This document shows positions 35,085-42,343 of a stretch of DNA of 64,000 bases, piece by piece. Source of the DNA: PALSA-243 sp963743705 (lineage in GTDB: Bacteria > Acidobacteriota > Terriglobia > Bryobacterales > Bryobacteraceae); the NCBI GenBank assembly GCA_963743705.1, contig CAVUQS010000014.1:496001-560000 (forward strand). The letters are read 5' to 3'. Positions within the stretch are counted from its first letter, which is position 1. Each line of letters begins with the position of its first letter. The notes beneath the pieces were generated by a model. It was not told the DNA's origin, ran no database searches, and saw only the letters and a list, made by a program, of their open reading frames with translations. The translations under genes and the position numbers were made by a program.

Positions 35085-36602
35085 ATGAAAAAACTGCTTC
35101 AACGAATCCCATCAGCAAAGAGCAAGAGGCTCTATGAAGGTTTAGCGGTGGCGCTTTTAACGATCGCCCCGGCCGCGCTGCACGCGCAAGCCAGCGCGAT
35201 TGTCGGTTATCCGGCCAATTTCGACGCGTACAATAATACCGGCGCGCCCACCTACGGCTTCGAGATCGAGGCCGATGGCATCAATGCCAACGACGTGACG
35301 CGCGTGTTCCCCGCGGCGGCCCCTCCCGGCACGTGCCTGATCCGTTACTGCTATGGCACGGTGGTTCCGTTTACGGGCGGCGTGTACATCCGGTGGATGA
35401 GCCCCTATGACCCGGCTACTAATACATTCACGATCTCGACGCCTGTTACGAACGGAACGGTGGCGAGCGGCGAGAGCTGCTGGACCTCGGGCCTGGGCGG
35501 ACGTTATCCCGCGGCGGGTTGCGAGCATTTCGGAATCAGTACGGCGCGTAACCCGAGTAAGATCATTTATCGCTGGTTAGTACCCGATCCTAATAACCCG
35601 GGACAACTTACTTACTACAACGGCAATCCGCTTCCCGGGGCGACGCCACCCCCGCCGATTCCGGTGCCGATTCCGCAGCCGGTAATCAACCTGGTTCCTG
35701 CGGCTGGTGGAGGCCAAGTGGTGGATTTCGCAATTCCCGCGCCGGCCCCTCCACAGCCGGCGCTATTTGGTCCCGCGCAGTGGGTGAAAGTCTACAAGCT
35801 GGAATTGCCCAATGAGGTGGATCTCAACGACTTGATGGGAGGCAATCCGGTGGTTCCCGAAGACCCGGCGCAGGCGGAGCTGCCGTGGACGCTGCTGCAA
35901 TCCAATCCGCACAGCGCCAATAGCGGCGTGCTGCACAATCAAGCAGTGCTCGGCAACGGATCGCATGCGGTGGTGCGGCGGTATGAGCACTACGAATATA
36001 CGGGCACGTTCGACCCGGTGACACATGAAGCGCTGTGCGCGGTGGCGGATTGCGCATCGCCTGGGCCCGGGGAACTGGGCCAAATCATCGGCGCGCAAAA
36101 CGCGGCGGCCAACATTGAAACCGCATCGCTGACGGTGGTGAAAGTTGGCAGCGGCGTGGTCACCGGCGGCGGCCTCAACTGCGGCGGCGTTTGCACGGCG
36201 ACGGTCAACGCCGGAACGAGTGAGACGATTACCGCTCAAGCGCCTTCGAACGGCGTGTTTAACGGCTGGACCGGGGCTTGCACGGGCACGACGGCCGGTT
36301 GCACGGTGACGGTGAACGGCGCCCTCACCACGACCGCGACATTCACGACGGTGTACACGCTGTCGGCGAGCCGCAGCGGCAACGGGACGGTGACGGGAAC
36401 TCCAGACGGGGAATTCGGCACGAGCATCGACTGTGGGAGCAGTTGCTCGGCGAAATTCCAGCAGGGCGCGACGGTGACGCTGACGGCGACGCCTTCGGGC
36501 ACGGCGAAGTTCACCGGCTGGAGCGGGGCTTGCTCGGGTACGGCGCCGACTTGCGTGGTGACGATCAACGCCGATACGAAGGCGCAGGCGAGCTTCAAGT
36601 AG
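35085..36602 (+). CDS. Secreted protein with C-terminal InlB B-repeat-like domains
   Basis: About 505-residue secreted protein of unknown function. I place the start at ATG 35085 (MKKLLQRIPSAKSKRLYEGL) because AGAGGA lies at proper spacing and a signal sequence follows (LAVALLTIAPAALHAQ). The middle is a unique region with a proline-rich linker (PGATPPPPIPVPIPQP). The C-terminal 150 residues hold two divergent InlB B-repeat/Flg_new-type units (GVFNGWTGACTGTTAGCTV and AKFTGWSGACSGTAPTCVV), each with paired cysteines. It is divergent from the ECF sigma operon across a GGAACA inverted repeat, which makes it a candidate member of that regulon. A strong terminator follows. Confidence 0.78.
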   Translation: MKKLLQRIPSAKSKRLYEGLAVALLTIAPAALHAQASAIVGYPANFDAYNNTGAPTYGFEIEADGINANDVTRVFPAAAPPGTCLIRYCYGTVVPFTGGVYIRWMSPYDPATNTFTISTPVTNGTVASGESCWTSGLGGRYPAAGCEHFGISTARNPSKIIYRWLVPDPNNPGQLTYYNGNPLPGATPPPPIPVPIPQPVINLVPAAGGGQVVDFAIPAPAPPQPALFGPAQWVKVYKLELPNEVDLNDLMGGNPVVPEDPAQAELPWTLLQSNPHSANSGVLHNQAVLGNGSHAVVRRYEHYEYTGTFDPVTHEALCAVADCASPGPGELGQIIGAQNAAANIETASLTVVKVGSGVVTGGGLNCGGVCTATVNAGTSETITAQAPSNGVFNGWTGACTGTTAGCTVTVNGALTTTATFTTVYTLSASRSGNGTVTGTPDGEFGTSIDCGSSCSAKFQQGATVTLTATPSGTAKFTGWSGACSGTAPTCVVTINADTKAQASFK

Positions 36603-36613
36603 GGGTGAGGACG

Positions 36614-36646
36614 AGAGGCCGCTTCCGAGTGGGCGGCCTCTTTGTT
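36614..36646 (+). terminator. Intrinsic terminator after the InlB-repeat gene
   Basis: GAGGCCGC and GCGGCCTC form a perfect 8-bp GC-rich stem (A-T extendable) around a ten-base loop, followed by TTTGTT, 12 bases after the stop codon at 36602. Confidence 0.9.
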
Positions 36647-36700
36647 AGGCATTTGTAGTCCGCGCCCGCCGCTTCCCGGTGAGAATCGGCCGGCACTACC

Positions 36701-36822
36701 AATATTCCTTTGGACCTGTTTCTGGATTACGCGAACAACGTGAAGCTCTACCCGAAGTTCCAGGAGTATTTCCGGAAGTGGAAGCCGCCGTTACTGGCGA
36801 TGTGGGGGCGTGAGAGGGGCTA
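36701..36822 (+). pseudogene. Fossil fragment of an alpha/beta-hydrolase gene
   Basis: One frame reads IPLDLFLDYANNVKLYPKFQ and continues EYFRKWKPPLLAMWGR before a stop. This is the segment just before the catalytic acid region in haloalkane-dehalogenase-like alpha/beta hydrolases (typical text LF.DYR.NV..YP.FQ.YFR...PP.L..WG). No start, nucleophile elbow or catalytic histidine remains, so it is a decayed remnant between the terminator and the toxin gene. Confidence 0.6.
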
Positions 36823-36849
36823 GGTTGCCCTCGATTGCCTTCTATTTTC

Positions 36850-37254
36850 TTATTGGATGAGAAGTTCGATCAACTCACGGGCGCCGATCACCTCGGTCTT
36901 CTTCCATCGATCCGGGAAATGCCGCTTGTTGCCGGTGACCAAATAGTCCGCCTCGGCAGCTTGGGCACACTCGAGGAACATGTTGTCGTCGGGATCGCTA
37001 CATTCCTCGACGGGAACGCCGGATTTTACCCAATATCCCAGCTTTCGGATCGATTGGAGCGTGCCTTCGATAACATCCGGCGGCCGCTTCAAACGTGGGC
37101 GGCGGATCACTTCGTCATATTCGGCGAAGACCGCATCGGAAACGCACCACTGTACGTCACCGCTAAGAGCCAGCATCAGCACAGCCGCGGGAAGACTATC
37201 CGGCTGGAGAAGCGCCGAGACGAGAATGTTGGTGTCGATAACGACCCGAATCAT
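36850..37254 (-). CDS. PIN-domain toxin (VapC-like)
   Basis: 134-residue PIN-domain protein, predicted metal-dependent ribonuclease toxin. The first acidic residue lies in VVIDTNILVSALL (D7). Further acidic residues appear in VFAEYDEVI and in ECSDPDDNMFLECAQAAEAD, followed by YLVTGNKRHF, the pattern of the 'putative toxin component, PIN family' group. It overlaps the upstream antitoxin gene by four bases. The antitoxin should bind and neutralise it, and the pair probably represses itself through the palindrome upstream of the antitoxin. Confidence 0.9.
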   Translation of the reverse strand: MIRVVIDTNILVSALLQPDSLPAAVLMLALSGDVQWCVSDAVFAEYDEVIRRPRLKRPPDVIEGTLQSIRKLGYWVKSGVPVEECSDPDDNMFLECAQAAEADYLVTGNKRHFPDRWKKTEVIGARELIELLIQ

Positions 37255-37550
37255 CGGCCGGATTCAGGCTTGGCTTTGCGCGCGCGCGTCCGGCGGCGGG
37301 ATGCGGCAATTTCCGCGTCGATGTCCTTCGTTGTCAGCTTGTCGAGCCCTTGGCGCTTCGCGCTGTTCCACGACTTTTCGAGCCAGTCTGGCGGCGGAGC
37401 AAAGGTCTTCACGTAATCGGCCACGCTCAGAATCAGCACCGCAGGCTCTCCGTTTCGCTCGACGAGGAAGCGGTCGCTGTTCTCAACGGCGCGATTCATA
37501 ATCTGGCCGAGTTGTGTGCGGGCTGTGAGGGCCGAGATTTTGCGCGTCAT
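37251..37550 (-). CDS. Phd/YefM-type antitoxin
   Basis: 99-residue antitoxin. The N-terminal Phd/YefM DNA-binding fold is seen in ISALTARTQLGQIMNRAVEN, FLVERNGEPAVLILSVADYV. The C-terminal half (WLEKSWNSAKRQGLDKLTTK, then a basic tail RRRTRARK) is the usual disordered toxin-binding region. The ATG at 37550 lies seven bases from an 18-bp perfect palindrome. The stop overlaps the PIN toxin start (ATGA), the standard antitoxin-first order. Confidence 0.9.
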   Translation of the reverse strand: MTRKISALTARTQLGQIMNRAVENSDRFLVERNGEPAVLILSVADYVKTFAPPPDWLEKSWNSAKRQGLDKLTTKDIDAEIAASRRRTRARKAKPESGR

Positions 37551-37556
37551 GTTGAT

Positions 37557-37574
37557 TGATTAATTAATTAATCA
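37557..37574. promoter_or_regulatory. 18-bp palindromic operator of the toxin-antitoxin operon
   Basis: TGATTAATTAATTAATCA is a perfect 18-bp palindrome, entirely A/T-rich in a GC-rich genome, seven bases before the antitoxin start codon. Position and symmetry fit autoregulation by the antitoxin/toxin complex. Confidence 0.75.
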
Positions 37575-37723
37575 TATCATGACCAAAAGCTGTGACCATG
37601 CGCAGGCTGGCGGCTACTTGCCGATATCGCCAGTTCAAGACCATTATCGAAACCTGCGCTGTGGTTCTTTGGGTGGAAGCCGCTCTCAGCGGACCCACAA
37701 AAGCATTCGATGGCCGATGTGAT

Positions 37724-37737
37724 CACGGAAGACCGTG
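37724..37737. repeat. REP-like hairpin
   Basis: CACGG-AAGA-CCGTG followed by CCCCACAAAAGC. The GCCCCACAAA tail repeats the one after the hairpin at 25451, and CCACAAAAGC recurs 46 bases upstream at 37695. This is the fourth member of the dispersed hairpin family in the window. Confidence 0.6.
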
Positions 37738-37781
37738 CCCCACAAAAGCCTAGGAAATTGGCCGTAAATGATTGATTCTTC

Positions 37782-37868
37782 TGGTGCGGATGAGAGGACT
37801 TGAACCTCCACTCCCTTGCGAGAACTAGAACCTGAATCTAGCGCGTCTGCCAATTCCGCCACATCCGC
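37782..37868 (-). tRNA. tRNA-Leu (anticodon CAG)
   Basis: On the minus strand GCGGATG pairs with CATCCGC, followed by discriminator A and encoded CCA. The D-arm GCGGAATTGGCAGACGC is leucine-specific in look. The anticodon stem CTAGA/TCTAG encloses TTCAGGT with anticodon CAG, and a class II long variable arm (TCTCGCAAGGGAG) is present. Total length with CCA is 87 bases. A possible promoter lies upstream (TTGACT at 37916-37911, weak -10). Confidence 0.95.
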
Positions 37869-37976
37869 ACGATGGGTGTGAGATTTCATTTTTTCAGACT
37901 GCACGCTGGGAGTCAAATTTCGATTTACTCCCGATCCCCGATACGTTGCAGTAGACTGATACGAAAGGAGCAGGGA

Positions 37977-40076
37977 GTGGGATTCGGAGGGGCTAGGAAT
38001 CGGCAGCGGTGCCTGGCCGTCTGTGCTGCCGGGTTGCTGGCCTACTCGGGCGGCGCGCAGACCCAGCGCGGCGTGGCGCTTCCGACGGTTCCATCGGCGA
38101 CTGCGGGCAACGGGGCCTACTATGCGCTGGTAGTCGGGATCGACGAATATCCGCACTGGCCCGTGTTGCGAACGGCGGTGAACGATGCGCGAGCGCTCGA
38201 TAGCGTCTTGCGGCAACGCTTTGGATTTCAGACCACGCTGCTGGTGAACGGCGCCGCAACGCGCGTGAACATCCTGAACGCCTTTAGCGACTACCGGCGC
38301 CGGCTGCGCGAAAACGACAACCTGCTGATTTATTATGCGGGCCACGGCTCGCGCGACGGCGGCAAGGCATATTGGCTGCCGGTGGATTCGGGGCCGGATT
38401 CGATCGCGAACTGGATCATCGCCGACGACATCACCAACGGCGTGAGCGTCATTTCCGCGCGCCACATCCTGGTTATTTCCGACAGTTGCTATTCGGGCGG
38501 CATCAGCCGCGCCGGCGCGGCAAATACCGCACCCACGGACCACAATAGCTACATCCAAACGATGCTGAAGAACAAGTCGCGGGTGCTCATCTCGAGCGGG
38601 CGCGATGAGCCGGTGGCCGATGGCGGCAGCGGCGGGCACTCGGTCTTCTCGAATGCGCTTCTGCGGGGATTGAACGATACGCCGGACCAGTTGTTCACGG
38701 CATCGACGCTCTTCACCGGTTACATTCAGGAATCGGTGATCGGGGGATCGGCGCAGGTGCCGCTCTATCAGATCATGCAGAACTCCGGCCACGAGTATGG
38801 CGACTTCGTTTTCGCCGCGCGCGGGGCGGCCGCAGGCGGGGGCGCCGCTACCGGTAAGAATCTTCCCAAACCGGGCGACGGCGCAGCGGCGCCACCCGGG
38901 CTCGCGCGAACAAACCAGACGCCACCCAGCCATTCGACGACTCGGCTGGGCGCGGACGGGCGTAGCGCACAGGCATTGCCGGCTGACGCGAGCGGCGCGG
39001 CGCCGTTGACGGATTACCGCGTGTCCCTGCTGGAGTTTCGCGACTTTCCGCAAACCATGAGCGATGCCTACTTGACGGAGATCGCCAAGTGGCAGATCAT
39101 CGGCGAGCAATCCAACTGGAAATTGTTCGATGCCGCGCTGGCAGGGACTCCACCTCCGGGAGTGGAACTCAACCCGCAGCGTTCGCAATTCGTTTTCGAG
39201 TGGGAGAAATACGCGGAGACCAATCCCGCGTTCGCGGCCTCGGCTCTGCTGCCGGTGTTTTTGCGGCCGGACCCGGATTGGGGGTTCCTGAAAAAGGAGA
39301 AGGGATGGGACGAGCGATACGACGCTTACGTCTATGTTTTCCTTTTTGCGCGCGAGAAAATTCAGGGCCGGCAGCCCGAATTTGTTGCGCGCGAAGTAGC
39401 CCCCACGCTGAAAAAGCATTTGCAAATGGCGGTGGCTCACGCGCCGACAAAATTGTATTTTGACATCGCGTTGCATTCGAATTACGACGTGGGCCAGGCG
39501 GCGATCCGCTTCCTGCAGGCCAACAGCAATCAGGTGGCGGATAGCGCCGAGTTGCTAACGCCGACGCAGCAAGTCACGTTCGCGGCTGGTTCGATGCAGA
39601 ATCTTCCGGCGCCAACCGACCGCGACTATCACACGATCCTGCCCGCGGCGGCGCGCTCGACCGCCAACTACAACCGGCCACTGGTGATGGCGGACGTTCC
39701 GGTTGCGAGGCCGGGGGTGATCATCTACGGGGCCGATCCGCAAGAGGTTTGGCGAAAGAGCATCACGGGCAACACGCAGGACATGAAGATGCTGCCGCTG
39801 GGCGTGCTGGCGCTCGACCGGCAACTCAAGTTGAGCTCAATTCCGTTTGACACGAAGCGCGCCGAGCCGTTGGTGCAGGCGCTGCGAAATTTGCATGCGC
39901 GCGTGTTTATTTCGGCGGACCGGATGGACGCGACGCAGGTCGCTTACGAACGGCAGTTGAAGCCGCCGCAGGCGCTAATGTTTGCGCACGTGCTGAAAGT
40001 GGAGATCCTCGGCCCCAAGGATGAGCCGATCGCTACGATTGCAGCGTCCTCGCTGCCGCCGGCTGCGGCGCATTAA
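37977..40076 (+). CDS. Secreted caspase-like (C14) protein with uncharacterised C-terminal region
   Basis: 699-residue protein. I choose GTG at 37977 because AAAGGAG precedes it by seven bases and a signal peptide follows (CLAVCAAGLLAYSGGAQ). The caspase p20-like domain spans about 45-290, with dyad H123 in LIYYAGHGSRDG and C171 in LVISDSCYSGG. A linker rich in Ala, Gly and Pro (300-360) leads to about 330 residues (SLLEFRDFPQTMSDAYLTEI onward) that I cannot assign. The protein is predicted to be periplasmic or extracellular. It lies between tRNA-Leu and tRNA-fMet as a single gene. The orthocaspase substrate is unknown. Confidence 0.82.
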   Translation: MGFGGARNRQRCLAVCAAGLLAYSGGAQTQRGVALPTVPSATAGNGAYYALVVGIDEYPHWPVLRTAVNDARALDSVLRQRFGFQTTLLVNGAATRVNILNAFSDYRRRLRENDNLLIYYAGHGSRDGGKAYWLPVDSGPDSIANWIIADDITNGVSVISARHILVISDSCYSGGISRAGAANTAPTDHNSYIQTMLKNKSRVLISSGRDEPVADGGSGGHSVFSNALLRGLNDTPDQLFTASTLFTGYIQESVIGGSAQVPLYQIMQNSGHEYGDFVFAARGAAAGGGAATGKNLPKPGDGAAAPPGLARTNQTPPSHSTTRLGADGRSAQALPADASGAAPLTDYRVSLLEFRDFPQTMSDAYLTEIAKWQIIGEQSNWKLFDAALAGTPPPGVELNPQRSQFVFEWEKYAETNPAFAASALLPVFLRPDPDWGFLKKEKGWDERYDAYVYVFLFAREKIQGRQPEFVAREVAPTLKKHLQMAVAHAPTKLYFDIALHSNYDVGQAAIRFLQANSNQVADSAELLTPTQQVTFAAGSMQNLPAPTDRDYHTILPAAARSTANYNRPLVMADVPVARPGVIIYGADPQEVWRKSITGNTQDMKMLPLGVLALDRQLKLSSIPFDTKRAEPLVQALRNLHARVFISADRMDATQVAYERQLKPPQALMFAHVLKVEILGPKDEPIATIAASSLPPAAAH

Positions 40077-40115
40077 AGTTGCGGCTCGATTGCCCGCGCT
40101 GGATGTTGCCCAAAT

Positions 40116-40144
40116 TTGACCGGAGACGAAGGCTGCGATAGGAT
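40116..40144 (+). promoter_or_regulatory. Possible promoter of the initiator tRNA gene
   Basis: TTGACC (40116-40121), 17-base spacer, TAGGAT (40139-40144). The predicted start falls at or beside the mature tRNA 5' end at 40150. The -10 is weak, so this is tentative. Confidence 0.45.
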
Positions 40145-40149
40145 AGATG

Positions 40150-40226
<77 letters not shown>

Positions 40227-40347
40227 AACCTCAAGTCTCCTCCCTACAAGCAGTTAAACCTCCCAGGCATCCGCCTTTGGCGGAAAAACGAGCGAGCTAG
40301 GGCCCGCTCACGGTTTACATGGCCTGGACGACCTTTCGATGAGCCGT

Positions 40348-42312
40348 TCACTTTCCCGAGCGCGGCTTGCCCCAGAAGATGAACGTTCCCCGCGTAGTGG
40401 AAGTCACGATGTCCATCGCGCCATCCTTGTTCAAGTCCACTGCCAATACGGTAGACCCTACGCCCGAACGATTGTGAATCAACTCCGGAACGAATTCCGC
40501 TCCGCCGGGAGCTTTGGGGTTGCGCACGGTGCGGAACCAGTACAGAACAGCGGGCGCCGAGCGGGTCGGGGTCGGTGTAGCTCTCGAGATGAGAGAAGAG
40601 CCGTTTGCCGACGATGAAATCGGGGATGCCATCCCCATCGATATCGGCGAACGTCGCCGCATGAGCTTCGGTAAAAGCCGCGTTGCCGGGATTCTTCGCG
40701 GAGAGATCGTCGGTGATAATGTGCTCGACGAATGAGATCGCGCCCTTCTGATCGCGCTTTTGTTCGTACCACGCGAGACCCCAGCCGTGAGCTTCGAGAC
40801 TGGTGACAACGTCGTTCAAGCCGTCTCCATTGACGTCGTAAACTCCCATCTCCGCTCCGCCGACGCCTCCGCCGGCGCGCGGCCAGCGACCGAACTTCAA
40901 CGGAGTGATACGGCCACGGTCCCTCAGGCGTTCCCTTGGGTGGCTGCTCCCACCAACCGGCGGGCGATACGATATCCACGCGGCCGTCTCCATTGATATC
41001 GCCGGCGCCGATGCCGTGCTGCGCATTGGGAATTCCGTAGCCTTGATCCGAGACTTGATGAACGATCCACGGCTTGGTCGCATCCGCGGGATCGGGAGAC
41101 GCCCAGCACACCGCTCCGCCGCCGACGAACACCGCGTCGGGCTTTCCATCCCCGTCAATGTCTTTAAAGATTGCGATCTCCGAAGTGATGGTCGGCAGCA
41201 CATCGTATTTGTCCCAGCGGCGCAGCTCGCCTTTCGGATTGACATAAAGCGACATCGGTCTGCCATTCGCCACCAGAACGTCCGGCCAGCCATCGCCGGT
41301 GTAGTCGTAGGCGAACTCGACCATCGCGGGCGTGTATTCGGTTCCGACATTGGAGGTCTTGCTGGGATAGATCTCTCGCGAGACGCGGTAGTCGGGCCCT
41401 AAATAGTAGAAAGGACCGGAGACGATGTCGAGCGTGCCGTCGCGATTGATATCGGCTGCGGCCGCGGACCAGCCATAGTAAAAGTCGTTGATGCGCTGCA
41501 TGCGGAACCGGCTCGACACCCGTTCGTCCGGCAGATAGCGCCGGCCCAGATCCTTGAGTTCAACCTGTTTGAAATGAACCTCGCCGGCGCCGCCAACGTA
41601 GAGCGCCACCGGTCCGTACTTGGCGATCTCTTCATCGGCCTGTCCATTGGTCATTCCACCTTCGGGCCCATCGTTGACCCAGGCACGCAGAAAGTTGCCG
41701 TCGAGGATGATCTCGAGTGGGTTCCATTCATTGGGCCGATAGGAGTAATCGGTACGCGTATACGGAGTGTTCGGAGGCATGACGGGCCCACGCCCTGCCC
41801 CACCGCGTCCTCCGGCTGCTCGTCCGCCACCAGCGGCGCGCCGCGCCTCGGCCCTCCGGCGGAGGCGGTATGAAACGGACCGTACCGCCCGCGCGCCGCA
41901 ATGGCTCGCGGCTGACTTCGCGCCCCTGCTCATCGAGTTTCAACGCGAATGCGGCCGCGGGATTTGTTCCATCCGGCAAAGCCACATAGATGCCTTGAAT
42001 TCCGTCCTTTGTAGATTGCGCGCGCAGCATCACTCCGGTGCGGCAGCCGCCGGTGCAACGGAGCGTGGTGGCGAACTGGACGTCCTGAAGCGGCTTATCC
42101 AAAATCAGCCAGCCGCCCTCAGGCGCTTTCGGCGTACCCACGATTTCGCCGTTCTCCGCGCGCCAATCGGCGCTCCCGAGCTTGTGCGACGATGCGAGAG
42201 ACGAACCCTTGAAGGTCCAGTCCGGCACGAAATTCTTGTTCGCGCCGGCGCGAGGCAGCATTAGAAACGCGCCTGCCGCGGCTAAGATTCCACAAACGAT
42301 CTTCTTCCTCAT
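40348..42312 (-). pseudogene. DUF1080 / FG-GAP (VCBS) repeat protein gene with three frameshifts
   Basis: The first frame, from ATG 42312, has a signal peptide (MRKKIVCGILAAAGAFLMLP) and a DUF1080/3-keto-disaccharide-hydrolase-like beta domain (WRAENGEIVGTPKAPEGGWL). The frame changes near 41845 to one holding FG-GAP repeats (AAADINRDGTLDIVSG, FKDIDGDGKPDAVFVGGG), again near 40900 (GVYDVNGDGLNDVVTS, FADIDGDGIPDFIVGK), and near 40550 (AVDLNKDGAMDIVTS) before the stop at 40348. The four parts form one logical beta-propeller protein of about 650 residues. All three shifts lie in GC-rich stretches. It is the last gene of the dehydrogenase/cytochrome operon. Confidence 0.75.
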
Positions 42313-42343
42313 ACCGTTTCCTTTCCCATAACGTGCCAGAGAT

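Noticed and set aside
37686..39476. Minus-strand 596-codon frame
   Set aside because: Covers tRNA-Leu and the antisense of the caspase gene; Arg-rich shadow without domains.
40271..40283. CCGCC-TTT-GGCGG hairpin followed by an A-run as a terminator
   Set aside because: The A/T run lies on the wrong side of the stem for both neighbouring transcripts.
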